64,000 nt of DNA, taken from Bacteroidota bacterium. GTDB lineage: Bacteria > Bacteroidota > Bacteroidia > UKL13-3. Under the pieces are notes generated by a model that was given only the letters and a program-made list of their open reading frames with translations, did not search any database and was not told the DNA's origin. Location: the NCBI GenBank assembly GCA_027491085.1, contig JAIXWW010000009.1, positions 248,001 to 312,000 of the forward strand. The letters are read 5' to 3'. Each line of letters begins with the position of its first letter. Position 1 is the first letter of the stretch. The position numbers and the translations under genes are program-made. Shown one piece after another: positions 41,048 through 50,811 of this stretch.

Positions 41048-42535
41048 TTGAAAACACAGCAAAAAAAAGCCATTGTAATTGGTGCAGGTATAGCCGGAAT
41101 GTCGGCAGCAAGTTACTTAGCCAAAGGTGGTTTTAACGTTACCATTTTAGAAAAAAACAGCAGTATTGGCGGCCGTGCGCGTCAATTTACAGCCGAAGGT
41201 TTTACTTTTGATATGGGCCCAAGTTGGTATTGGATGCCCGATGTGTTTGAAAAATTTTACAACGATTTTGGCAAAACTACAGCCGATTTTTATGAGCTCA
41301 TTCGCCTAGATCCAAGCTATAAAGTGGTTTGGAAAAATGGAGAAGGAATTGACATTCCTGCAGATATGGTCGGAATTGAAGCCCTTTTTGAAAGATTTGA
41401 ACCAGGAAGCAGCAAAAAATTACAAAAGTTTTTAAAAGAAGCTGCTTATAAATACGATGTAGGAATTAACGATTTAGTTTATAAACCAAGTTTAAGTTTA
41501 TTAGAATTTGCCGATATTAGGTTATTGAACGGATTGTTAAAAATGGATGTGTTAACCAGCATGAAAAAACACATCCGCCAGTTTGTTTCGCATCCTTTCC
41601 TTATTGAATTACTAGAATTTCCTATTTTGTTTTTAGGTGCTTTGGCAAGCAATACACCAGCCCTTTATAGCTTAATGAATTATGCGGATATGAGCCTAGG
41701 AACTTGGTATCCTAAAGGAGGCATGTTTAAATTTGTAGAGGCATTTGAACAAATTGCATTAAGCCAAGGAGTTGATTTTAAACTAAACAGCAATGTTGTA
41801 AAAATTAACAGTACAAATGGAAAAGCTACTTCAGTTGAAACTGAAAACGAAACTTTTGAAGCAGACGTAATTATTGCCGCAGGCGATTACAACCACATTG
41901 AACAACAAGTTCTAATCCCAACAGATAGACAATACTCACCCAAATATTGGGACGATAGAAAATTGGCACCAAGTTGTGTACTTTATTATATAGGTTTAAA
42001 TAAAACAATTGATGGTTTATTGCATCATAACCTGTTTTTTGATACTGATTTTAACCAACATGCCGATGAAATTTACACCAATATCAAATGGCCAGAAAAT
42101 CCATTATTTTATGCCTCATTAACCTCAAAAACTGATGACACAGCTGCTCCAGAAGGACACGAAAACTTATTTTTATTGGTGCCCATTTCAACCGAATTAA
42201 CAGACGATTCAGAAGAAAAACGTGAAATTTATTTTGATATGATGATGGACCGATTGGAAAAACATACAGGTCAAAAAATAAAAGAACATGTTATTTACAA
42301 ACGTAGTTTTGGCATAAATAATTTTAAAAGCGACTACCACTCATTTAAAGGAAATGCTTATGGATTAGCAAATACATTAACTCAAACTGCCATTTTAAAA
42401 CCACGTATTAAAAGCACTAAGTTAAAAAATTTATACTTTGCAGGGCAACTAACTGTGCCAGGACCAGGAGTTCCGCCAAGTATTATTAGTGGTAAGGTAT
42501 CAGCAAATTTGGTTATCAAAGAAAATTTGTTGTAA
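41048..42535 (+). CDS. crtI: Phytoene desaturase family protein (TTG start)
   Basis: AIVIGAGIAGMSAASYLAKGGFNVTILEKNSSIGGRARQFTAEGFTFDMGPSWYWMPDVFEKFY; C-terminal GPGVPPSIISG; adjacent to crtB. Confidence 0.95.
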   Translation: MKTQQKKAIVIGAGIAGMSAASYLAKGGFNVTILEKNSSIGGRARQFTAEGFTFDMGPSWYWMPDVFEKFYNDFGKTTADFYELIRLDPSYKVVWKNGEGIDIPADMVGIEALFERFEPGSSKKLQKFLKEAAYKYDVGINDLVYKPSLSLLEFADIRLLNGLLKMDVLTSMKKHIRQFVSHPFLIELLEFPILFLGALASNTPALYSLMNYADMSLGTWYPKGGMFKFVEAFEQIALSQGVDFKLNSNVVKINSTNGKATSVETENETFEADVIIAAGDYNHIEQQVLIPTDRQYSPKYWDDRKLAPSCVLYYIGLNKTIDGLLHHNLFFDTDFNQHADEIYTNIKWPENPLFYASLTSKTDDTAAPEGHENLFLLVPISTELTDDSEEKREIYFDMMMDRLEKHTGQKIKEHVIYKRSFGINNFKSDYHSFKGNAYGLANTLTQTAILKPRIKSTKLKNLYFAGQLTVPGPGVPPSIISGKVSANLVIKENLL

Positions 42536-42597
42536 GGTTTAAAACAATTTACAAACAAAATCATTGTTAATTATAAAAAAAGTCATAGATTTAAAAA

Positions 42598-43434
42598 ATG
42601 AAACCCCTATTCGACAATATATCGCGTAAAAGTAGCAAAATGGTTACTAAGGCATACAGTACCTCATTTTCTATGGGAATTAAGTTTTTAGCCAAACGTT
42701 TTCATGACCCAATTTATGGTGTTTATGGCTTTGTAAGGCTGGCCGATGAAATTGTTGACTCGTTTCATGATTATGACAAACGCCAATTATTGACTGAATT
42801 TAAAGTTGATACATATAAAGCTATTGAGCAAAAAATTAGCTTAAATCCAATCCTAAATTCATTTCAAGAGGTGGTTAATACCTACCAAATAGACCTTTGG
42901 ACCATTGAAACTTTTTTAAAAAGTATGGAAATGGATTTAGACAAAAATACTTACGACCAACACGGTTATGAAGAATATATTTTAGGCTCGGCAGAAGTTG
43001 TAGGTTTAATGTGCTTAAGTGTATTTACCGAAGGTAATAAAACCATGTACGAAGAACTAAAACCTTATGCCATGAAATTGGGTTCGGCTTTTCAAAAAAT
43101 TAACTTCTTACGCGATTTTAAAGCTGATGCTGATGCCTTGGGTAGGTTATATTTTCCTCAATTGCGCACCCAAGCATTTGACCAAATCACCAAAGAAGAA
43201 ATAGAAAACGATATTATAAAAGATTTCAAAGTGGGTTTTGAAGGCATCAAAAAACTGCCTAAAGATGCACGTTTTGGTGTTTATGTAGCCTATATTTATT
43301 ACTCGCAATTACTGGCTAAAATTATGGATATGCCAGCAAGTGTGATTATGGAAGAAAGAGTTCGCATTTCTGACAAACGTAAATATGCATTATTTTTTGG
43401 TTCATACTTTCGTCATAGTTTCAACTTACTTTAA
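42598..43434 (+). CDS. crtB: Phytoene/squalene synthase
   Basis: YSTSFSMGIKFL; YGFVRLADEIVDSF; INFLRDFKADADALGRLYFP. Confidence 0.94.
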   Translation: MKPLFDNISRKSSKMVTKAYSTSFSMGIKFLAKRFHDPIYGVYGFVRLADEIVDSFHDYDKRQLLTEFKVDTYKAIEQKISLNPILNSFQEVVNTYQIDLWTIETFLKSMEMDLDKNTYDQHGYEEYILGSAEVVGLMCLSVFTEGNKTMYEELKPYAMKLGSAFQKINFLRDFKADADALGRLYFPQLRTQAFDQITKEEIENDIIKDFKVGFEGIKKLPKDARFGVYVAYIYYSQLLAKIMDMPASVIMEERVRISDKRKYALFFGSYFRHSFNLL

Positions 43435-43491
43435 TTAGCGAATTTGACCTCGTAATTTTTCTTTTCAAAGTTATCTTGCGCGCCAAATAAC

Positions 43492-43944
43492 ATGCTAAAA
43501 AAAAGTATCCAATTTTTTGTTTTTTTATTAATGGTGGTACAATTAATTGCCAATATTGATTTAAGAAATCAATTTGATAAGGCCATTTACAGTAAAAGTA
43601 TTGCAGAAAGTTTGAAACAAACTTTGCAACAAAAAAATAACTTAACACCAACAGAACTAGGTTATTTAGGTGCCACCAAAATGCTGTTAGCCAAACATTA
43701 TTTCAATCCATTTAACAAACTCGAAATCTTTAACGAAGGTCGCGCAGATTTGGATAATGCTTTGAAAAAAGATAAAAACAATGCCGAGTTGGTTTTTTTA
43801 CGTTACAGTTGCGCTAAAAATGCACCCCATTTTTTAAATTATTATCAAAATATAACTACTGATAAGCTGTTTTTAGAAAATGCCGTCACAACAATGACAG
43901 ACAACGATTTAAAGTATAGAATTATACTGTTTCTAAAAAAATAA
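43492..43944 (+). CDS. Hypothetical protein with N-terminal hydrophobic segment
   Basis: ORF downstream of crtB; no recognised motif. Confidence 0.55.
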   Translation: MLKKSIQFFVFLLMVVQLIANIDLRNQFDKAIYSKSIAESLKQTLQQKNNLTPTELGYLGATKMLLAKHYFNPFNKLEIFNEGRADLDNALKKDKNNAELVFLRYSCAKNAPHFLNYYQNITTDKLFLENAVTTMTDNDLKYRIILFLKK

Positions 43945-44065
43945 AATAAAGCATTTTGATTGTTTTACACCCTCATAAAATACTGATAAAAAAAAGTGGG
44001 TTTCATTTACACAAAAACGTTATTGTTGCACGCAAAAAAATTTTATAACCATTATAAAAAATAAA

Positions 44066-44857
44066 ATGTCGACACAAACCATGTATCAAACCATTTTAAC
44101 CGAAGTAAAAAACAATATTTTTTACATAACCATTAATCGCGAAGCAAAATTAAATGCTTTGAATATTCAAACCCTTACCGATATTAAAAATGCAGTGTTA
44201 AGCATTTACGATAACGCAGAAGTAAGGGGTGTAATTCTTGCAGGAAGCGGAAAAAAAGCTTTTGCTGCTGGTGCTGATATTGCAGAGTTTGCAGAGTTTA
44301 ATGTAGAGCAAGGAACTAAAATGAGCGCTGAAGGGCATGCGGTATTGCGCGCTATTGAAAATAGTCCAAAACCTGTGGTAGCTGCTATTAATGGTTTTGC
44401 TTTAGGTGGTGGAAATGAGTTAGCTATGAGTTGTCATATTAGAATTGCAGCCGAAAATGCACGTTTTGGCCAGCCAGAAGTTAACTTAGGTATTACACCA
44501 GGTTACGCAGGAACCCAGCGTTTAGCGCAATTAATTGGCCGTGGTAGAGCTTTAGAATATTTAATGACTGCCGATATGATTGATGCGCAAACAGCATTAA
44601 ATTTAGGTTTGGTTAACCATGTAGTTCCAGCAGATAATTTAATGGCAAAATGCGAAGAAATTTTAGAGAAAATTAAAACCAAATCGCCACTAGCAATAGC
44701 TAGTGTTATTCGCTGTGTAAATGCTTACTACGAAAAACGTGCTGATGGAAACGAAGTAGAAGTAAATGAGTTTGGAAACTTTTTTGGCAGTGAAGATTTT
44801 ATGGAGGGTACCAAAGCCTTTATGGAACGAAGACCTGCTAATTTTAAAGGAAACTAA
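44066..44857 (+). CDS. Enoyl-CoA hydratase/isomerase family protein
   Basis: KKAFAAGADIAEF; GFALGGGNELAMSCHIRIA; GQPEVNLGITPGYAGTQRL. Confidence 0.93.
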   Translation: MSTQTMYQTILTEVKNNIFYITINREAKLNALNIQTLTDIKNAVLSIYDNAEVRGVILAGSGKKAFAAGADIAEFAEFNVEQGTKMSAEGHAVLRAIENSPKPVVAAINGFALGGGNELAMSCHIRIAAENARFGQPEVNLGITPGYAGTQRLAQLIGRGRALEYLMTADMIDAQTALNLGLVNHVVPADNLMAKCEEILEKIKTKSPLAIASVIRCVNAYYEKRADGNEVEVNEFGNFFGSEDFMEGTKAFMERRPANFKGN

Positions 44858-44866
44858 ATATAAATC

Positions 44867-44893
44867 AAAAAGCTGCTTTTTAAGCAGCTTTTT
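44867..44893 (+). terminator. Terminator between crotonase gene and purE
   Basis: AAAAAGCTGCTT TTT AAGCAGCTTTTTTT. Confidence 0.85.
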
Positions 44894-44921
44894 TTATGTT
44901 TGCCGCTTAATAAATTAAACC

Positions 44922-45425
44922 ATGAAACAAATAGCAATTATAATGGGCAGCGATAGCGACTTAGAAGTCATGAAGGAAGCTGCCAATGTATTAGACGAAT
45001 TTAAAATTGAATACGAAATTACAGTGGTTTCAGCACATAGAACCCCTGAACGCATGTATAACTTTGCTAAAGAAGCAAAGGGCAGAGGCATAAAAGTAAT
45101 TATTGCAGGTGCGGGTGGTGCAGCACATTTACCAGGAATGGTAGCAAGTATTACTACTTTACCCGTTATTGGCGTGCCTGTTAAGTTAAAAACCATGGAT
45201 GGACTAGATTCATTGCTTTCCATAGTTCAAATGCCTGCTGGCGTTCCTGTGGCAACTGTAGCAATTAACAATGCTAAAAATGCAGGGATTTTAGCTGCAC
45301 AAATTTTAGGAACACATAACGAAGGAATTGCAGATAGCATTCAAGCTTTTAAAGATAAAATGAAGGTTGAAGTAGAAAAGAAAGCTGAAATAGTAGAAAA
45401 AGGGCGCAAAATAATTGGTTATTAA
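44922..45425 (+). CDS. purE: 5-(carboxyamino)imidazole ribonucleotide mutase
   Basis: [55 protein letters not shown]. Confidence 0.97.
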   Translation: MKQIAIIMGSDSDLEVMKEAANVLDEFKIEYEITVVSAHRTPERMYNFAKEAKGRGIKVIIAGAGGAAHLPGMVASITTLPVIGVPVKLKTMDGLDSLLSIVQMPAGVPVATVAINNAKNAGILAAQILGTHNEGIADSIQAFKDKMKVEVEKKAEIVEKGRKIIGY

Positions 45426-45435
45426 AGATCTTTTC

Positions 45436-45476
45436 AAAGCCTTGTAAGGGTAAAAACTGTACTTTTATAAGGCTTT
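45436..45476 (+). terminator. Possible terminator downstream of purE
   Basis: AAAGCCTTGTAA...TTATAAGGCTTT. Confidence 0.6.
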
Positions 45477-45521
45477 ATCTATTTTGTTTTTTTAAATAGC
45501 TCCTTACCAAAAGTTAAAAAT

Positions 45522-46013
45522 TTAACCTCCAAGAATATTAGTAGTTAACTCAGAATATCTACCTGTAGTAATATTCAATTCCATGTAAAAAAAACACTTT
45601 CCACCATCACGTACTCTAATATTAACTTCTACTTTAGTCCAATCTAAGCCAAAGTCTTGACAAAAACATCCAATCCAAATAACTTTCTGTCCTTTTTTAT
45701 TGTAACAAGGAAAATATTGTCGCTTGTATTCTTTTAAATCAATTAACCAATACTCCCCTAACTTATCAATTTTTACTTGTTTATTATAAGCAGCAACACT
45801 TAAAACCAAAATAGATTCAATTTTAGCCAACTCCTGCTTTGATAAAGAAACTGGCTTTTTTTCAGAATTTTGTATTACTGCAAAAAGGGTATCTCCTACC
45901 TTTTTAACAGGCGCAATTGTTTCTTTTTCAAGAACCACTTCTTTCTTTTCTGACATTCTATAACAGCCAACTAAAAAAAGCGAGATAAAAAATATTTGTA
46001 CTCCCTTTTTCAT
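45522..46013 (-). CDS. Hypothetical lipoprotein
   Basis: MKKGVQIFFISLFLVGC lipobox start; no recognised domain. Confidence 0.65.
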   Translation of the reverse strand: MKKGVQIFFISLFLVGCYRMSEKKEVVLEKETIAPVKKVGDTLFAVIQNSEKKPVSLSKQELAKIESILVLSVAAYNKQVKIDKLGEYWLIDLKEYKRQYFPCYNKKGQKVIWIGCFCQDFGLDWTKVEVNIRVRDGGKCFFYMELNITTGRYSELTTNILGG

Positions 46014-46101
46014 AAATAATCTAAATTCTATAGTTAAAATAATTTGCTGTAAAACAGTTCTTTGAACAGTTCCCAACTCCAAAACTACTTTTCAACACCT
46101 C

Positions 46102-46158
46102 CATGGTCTATGAACCATTGTCCATCTACTGTCCACTATCAACTGACAACTAACTGCA
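46102..46158. repeat. Degenerate heptamer-periodic repeat tract
   Basis: CCATGGTCTATGAACCATTGTCCATCTACTGTCCACTATCAACTGACAACTAACTGC; CTATCAACTGACAACTA shared (inverted) with 30693-30715. Confidence 0.8.
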
Positions 46159-47113
46159 AAATCTCTACTCGCCACATCAAAATAAACACACCTACCAAAC
46201 TTAGCAATGCTGCAAAAATGGACTCTAGTTTAATTTTTTCTTTGCCCATAAAATGTGCTGATACTATTACTGTGATTGGTAAAAACGAAAAAATGGTTTG
46301 CGCTAACGATACATCCATATTACTAGCCGCAAAAAGCGACATGCTCACTCCCATGACTGGCCCAAATACTGTTCCAATTATGATGGGTTTAAAATACAAT
46401 TTAGTAGTGCTAATTTCTTTAAGCTCTTTCCAAACATTTACTTTAAAAATGCCCATGGCATAAATAAAAATAGTTCCTATAAAAAGCCTTATCCAAGTGG
46501 CATGTATAGGCGAAAGTAATTCACCACTGGAGTTTTGTAAAACCAAACCTTTTTTAGCAAATACCAACCCAACTCCTTGGCATACTGCCCCTAAAATAGC
46601 GAAAATTATTCCTTTGGTAACGTGTTTTTTATCTAAAACTTCGTTGTTATGGGCATTGCTTTTTATAAACCAAGCTATACCTGCTATGGAAATAAGCATT
46701 CCCAAAATGCCAATTATATTAATGCTTTCGCCAAGCATAAGCACGCCACCTATTAAAGCTGATGCTGGCGCAAATGAGTTAAACAAACTGGTTCGGCTGC
46801 TGCCTAATATTTTAAAAGCTGTAAAAGCAAAATGATCACCAATACTTAAACCAATAATGCCCGAAACACCTAACCAAACCCAATGCATTGGCAGCGGACC
46901 ACTAAATAACTCAAAAATGGCTAATTGAGAAACATGGCTAAACGAAATAACTACACAAGTAATTACACTTAACAAAATGCAGGCGTAAAGCAAACGCACC
47001 CTATTAACCGAAACTGGTGCATACAGTTTAGATGCTTTGGTAAACGAAAACGTTCCAATTGTCCACCCCGTTAAAGTTATCAATGCTGCTATTATTCCTG
47101 TTGTTTGATTCAT
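46139..47113 (-). CDS. DMT/EamA family transporter
   Basis: Two EamA halves; GWTIGTFSFTKAS, ASALIGGVLMLGE, ATWIRLFIGTIFIYAMG. Confidence 0.85.
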   Translation of the reverse strand: MNQTTGIIAALITLTGWTIGTFSFTKASKLYAPVSVNRVRLLYACILLSVITCVVISFSHVSQLAIFELFSGPLPMHWVWLGVSGIIGLSIGDHFAFTAFKILGSSRTSLFNSFAPASALIGGVLMLGESINIIGILGMLISIAGIAWFIKSNAHNNEVLDKKHVTKGIIFAILGAVCQGVGLVFAKKGLVLQNSSGELLSPIHATWIRLFIGTIFIYAMGIFKVNVWKELKEISTTKLYFKPIIIGTVFGPVMGVSMSLFAASNMDVSLAQTIFSFLPITVIVSAHFMGKEKIKLESIFAALLSLVGVFILMWRVEILQLVVS

Positions 47114-47147
47114 TTGGTTATTGAGTGTTTTTTGATTTAACGACTTG

Positions 47148-47192
47148 TTAATTAGATGGTTGAATGGCTAAATTGTTGAATTGTTTTTGTTT
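47148..47192. repeat. Degenerate ~8-bp-periodic repeat tract
   Basis: TTGTTAAT TAGATGGT TGAATGGC TAAATTGT TGAATTGT. Confidence 0.6.
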
Positions 47193-47215
47193 CGTTTATA
47201 GCCAATTATGATTAC

Positions 47216-47272
47216 ATCCCCCTAACCCCCTTCACCAAAGCACAAGTCCATTCCACAAGGGGGAATTTTTCC
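47216..47272. repeat. CCCCCT/AGGGGG intergenic hairpin element
   Basis: CATCCCCCTAACCCCCTTCACC...CACAAGGGGGAATTTTTCCC; stem CCCCCTT (47226-47232)/AAGGGGG (47257-47263), GC-rich island in AT-rich intergenic DNA. Confidence 0.7.
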
Positions 47273-47277
47273 CGAAC

Positions 47278-47329
47278 TTTCCAACTATCGTCTTTGGTCC
47301 ATAAACTATTTACCAACTGCCAGCAGCTA
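47278..47329. repeat. Degenerate heptamer-periodic repeat reaching the stop codon of the adjacent minus-strand gene
   Basis: CCAACTATCGTCTTTGGTCCATAAACTATTTACCAACTGCCAGCAGCTA; related to 30693-30731. Confidence 0.75.
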
Positions 47330-47896
47330 ATTAAGTCTTCTTCCAATAATTTCTTTTATACGCTGGTATAGCTGAAATGGACTTAAAGTTCGCCAAGGCA
47401 TATTATCAAACTCACCACCAAAATTAAGGTAATAATCAATATTGGCATGTTTCATTTCATCAAGCACATGTTCTTGAAAATTTAACGCCACAATCCAACC
47501 TTCTTCCTCAATGTCTTGAAACCATTCTTCATAATAACTGTCATCACTAGCATGAAAATTCAAAACATTTTCGCCAATCAATATAAATTTATCAATACCC
47601 GCTGCGTTAAAAACTTCCATTACATCGCGCTTTAAAAACATAATATCGTTATGCAAAGCATCGTTCCATTCGCCCAATAATTCAGCTACTAGAAAACCTT
47701 TGTTATAATCTGCAAAAATTATTTTAACATACAGAGTTGGTGTTCCAAAATCGTCCCACTGCGGGTGAATTAAATAATTGTATATTTGATTGGTAAAATC
47801 AAACTCGCTGTACTCTCGTTCATAAAAAGGCGAATTTTCATCGTCTTCACTTTTATACATATCGCGCCATAAGTAGTGTGGCTCAATGCTTTCCAT
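47327..47896 (-). CDS. Hypothetical acidic protein
   Basis: 189-aa ORF, adjacent and co-oriented with the OmpA-family gene. Confidence 0.7.
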   Translation of the reverse strand: MESIEPHYLWRDMYKSEDDENSPFYEREYSEFDFTNQIYNYLIHPQWDDFGTPTLYVKIIFADYNKGFLVAELLGEWNDALHNDIMFLKRDVMEVFNAAGIDKFILIGENVLNFHASDDSYYEEWFQDIEEEGWIVALNFQEHVLDEMKHANIDYYLNFGGEFDNMPWRTLSPFQLYQRIKEIIGRRLN

Positions 47897-47906
47897 AATT
47901 TTCTAT

Positions 47907-49850
47907 TTATCGTTTGTAATCGGTTTTTAAAACCCTAAAAGTAGTGCGTCTGTTTACTTGGTGTTCAGCCTCGCTGCAATCAATTCCATCGCTGCAATCG
48001 TTTAATAATTTGGTTTCACCATAGCCCACAGCCACCATTCTATCTTTAGCAATGCCTTTACTAATTAAGTAAGTTAAACAACTTTGCGCACGTTTTTTCG
48101 ATAATTCTAAATTGTAATCAGCGGGTGCACGGCTATCAGTATGCGAACCAATTTCAACTGTAATAGTTGGGTTGTTTTTTAAAATAATGGCCAACGAATC
48201 TAAAACCACTTTCGATTCAGGGCGTAAATCGTATTTATCTAAATCGTATAAAATGCCTTGTAAGGTAAAATCAACCTCAGGCGCAGGAATCGCATCTAAA
48301 TAAATAGTTAGCTCCACCACCGAGTCCTTTTGCATGCCCATACTCGAAATTTCTATTTGGGTACTCGCAAAATAACCGCTTTTGTTTGCTATTAGCGTTT
48401 GCAATGAATTCAATGGAATTTCGCCACTAAACTCACCTTTATCGGTAGTATTTACAGTAAAAATATTCTTTCCGTTGTTATTGGTTAAGGTAACCAAACT
48501 TTTGCTAATAGGCGAATTGGTTTCGTGTTCCAAAACTTTTACTTTTACCAAAAACACAAATGGTTTTACCGTGATGCTGTAAATATCATCATCGCCCAAG
48601 CCATCCATTCTATTCGATGTAAAAAACGCAAAAGGTGCATCCGGTTTTTGCAAATGTTTTGGTAAAAAAGTAATCCCAAAATCATCGCCACCGCTGTTAA
48701 TGGGGTATTGCAAATTTTGTGGGACTTTGTATGTGTTGGCCGAATCTTGTGTTTTAAAAATATCTAATCCACCTAAACCTATTCTGCCTTTGGTCGAATA
48801 ATACAATTCATTGCTTTCACCGATGTATGGAAACATGTCATCGTCAAAAGTATTTACCACAGCACCTAGGTTTTTGGGTGTTTGCCAAGTTGCTTTTACT
48901 TCATCAAAATTACTTACATAAATATCTTTTTCGCCAAAACCTCCAGGCATATCGCTGGCAAAATATAATTTTTTACCATCGGCACTTAAACTTGGTTGGC
49001 CGCAACTAAAACTATCAGAATTAAAAGGCAATAAACTTGGTTCACCCCACACATTATTTTGTTTGTAGCTTACATATATTTTGCAATTAATTCCTTTACC
49101 ATCTGTGCCATTACACTGGGTAAAATACATGGTGTTTTGTGTTGAATCCAAACAAGCCACACCATCGTTATAATTGGTATTTACTTTGCCTAACACATTG
49201 GTTGGTTTGCCATAAGCATTATCGTAATTGGCTTCAAAAATATCGCACATTTTTTGGCCAGTCCATTCAAATATTAAACTTCCGGTACTTTCTTTTCTGC
49301 TCGATGTCCAAAACATTTTTCCATTGCTGTAAAATGGCGCATAATCTCCAAACTCGGTATTCCAATCTTTTACATTATTTACATTAAACTTAAGCGGATT
49401 GGATTTCCATTGTTGCGCCAAAGCGCAAGACTGTTGGGCGATTTTTCCTTTCGCATCCTCTGGCAATTCAAATAAATAATCGCTAAAAGTTCGGTTTGCA
49501 TCATCGTATTTTTCAAAGTATTTTAGCAAATTACCATAACTGTATAACACAATGGGGTCAGGATATTTTGAATTAAGTACATCTTCAAACCACTTAATAG
49601 CTTGACCATAATTATCGCTTAGTCTATAACTTTCAGCAATGCTAAAAAGCACTTTCTGCTTTAATTCAACATCTTTTATTTTAGGATAAACTTTTTTATA
49701 AATGCTTGCTGCAGTATTATATTTTTTTAATAAAAAAGCATTATTGGCCTTGTCTAACTCAAACTGATAAGGTAGTTGATTTTGCTGTGCAATTAAGTTG
49801 TTAACTCCAAATAGCACCAAAAATAATAAAATGATTTGCGTTGTTTTCAT
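47907..49850 (-). CDS. OmpA family protein with TPR, PD40/WD40-like and carboxypeptidase-regulatory-like regions
   Basis: PSLSADGKKLYFASDMPGGFGEKDIYVS; C-terminal TVEIGSHTDSRAPADYNLELSKKRAQSCLTYLISKGI. Confidence 0.9.
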   Translation of the reverse strand: MKTTQIILLFLVLFGVNNLIAQQNQLPYQFELDKANNAFLLKKYNTAASIYKKVYPKIKDVELKQKVLFSIAESYRLSDNYGQAIKWFEDVLNSKYPDPIVLYSYGNLLKYFEKYDDANRTFSDYLFELPEDAKGKIAQQSCALAQQWKSNPLKFNVNNVKDWNTEFGDYAPFYSNGKMFWTSSRKESTGSLIFEWTGQKMCDIFEANYDNAYGKPTNVLGKVNTNYNDGVACLDSTQNTMYFTQCNGTDGKGINCKIYVSYKQNNVWGEPSLLPFNSDSFSCGQPSLSADGKKLYFASDMPGGFGEKDIYVSNFDEVKATWQTPKNLGAVVNTFDDDMFPYIGESNELYYSTKGRIGLGGLDIFKTQDSANTYKVPQNLQYPINSGGDDFGITFLPKHLQKPDAPFAFFTSNRMDGLGDDDIYSITVKPFVFLVKVKVLEHETNSPISKSLVTLTNNNGKNIFTVNTTDKGEFSGEIPLNSLQTLIANKSGYFASTQIEISSMGMQKDSVVELTIYLDAIPAPEVDFTLQGILYDLDKYDLRPESKVVLDSLAIILKNNPTITVEIGSHTDSRAPADYNLELSKKRAQSCLTYLISKGIAKDRMVAVGYGETKLLNDCSDGIDCSEAEHQVNRRTTFRVLKTDYKR

Positions 49851-49971
49851 GAAAATGTTGAGTCAAAACCAATTGTTCAAATATAATGAGCCTTTGTTGA
49901 GCAATGCAATAGTAAATATTACTATTAAATAAATGACAATTAAATAACAGATTTGGCTGCTTACATATTCA

Positions 49972-50661
49972 TTATCTTAACGCGCTCATACCCCCATCTA
50001 CTTGCATAATTTGTCCGGTAACCCAAGTTGCATTTAATAAATACATAACTGCATTGCTAATATCCTCCACATTTCCGATTTTTTTTAGAGGATGGCGATC
50101 TTCAGCGCCTTTCAATTTGGCTTCTGCATTAATTAATTTATCAGCAAGTGGTGTAGCAGTTAACGATGGGGCAACTGCATTTACCCTAATTTTCGGTGCA
50201 AACTCTGCCGCTAAACTACGTGTTAATCCTTCAACTGCACCTTTAGCCATAGCAATACTTGCATGAAAAGCCATTCCTGTTTGCATGGCCACTGTACTAA
50301 AAAGCACAATATTTCCATTGCCAGCATTGGTTAAATTTGGTAAATATTGCTTTATGGTTTTAACAGCACCTAAAGCATTTATATTAAATTCATTCAAGTA
50401 ATCTTCAGGTTTTAAAGCCCTAAATGGTTTTAAATTAATGGTGCCTGGGCAATAAATTAATCCATTTATACTTTCTTCAATTGTAGGAAAACTTGGGCTT
50501 TCTTCGCTTACATCTAATTGATAATAAGTTAGATTATTTAAACTTGATAAATTATTATTACTTCTACTCAATGCAATAACTTTATTACCATTTTCGGTTA
50601 AATTTTTTGCTAATTGAAAACCAATTCCAGAGCTTGCTCCTACTATTAAATATGTTTGCAT
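49972..50661 (-). CDS. SDR family oxidoreductase
   Basis: TYLIVGASSGIGFQLAKNL; SIAMAKGAVEGLTRSLAAEFAPKIRVNAVAPS (the catalytic Tyr position reads FHASIAMAKG; see findings). Confidence 0.88.
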   Translation of the reverse strand: MQTYLIVGASSGIGFQLAKNLTENGNKVIALSRSNNNLSSLNNLTYYQLDVSEESPSFPTIEESINGLIYCPGTINLKPFRALKPEDYLNEFNINALGAVKTIKQYLPNLTNAGNGNIVLFSTVAMQTGMAFHASIAMAKGAVEGLTRSLAAEFAPKIRVNAVAPSLTATPLADKLINAEAKLKGAEDRHPLKKIGNVEDISNAVMYLLNATWVTGQIMQVDGGMSALR

Positions 50662-50811
50662 ATAAATAAAACTCCCATATAGGTTTTTAGTTTTAGCCAT
50701 TTTTTGAAATTAATTCAATTCATTTTTTACCTTCTAACCTTTTAATGATTCCTTTTGTGTAAGCAAATTGTTTATTTGCAATCAGAAGCATCTATATTAG
50801 CCAAATAAAAT

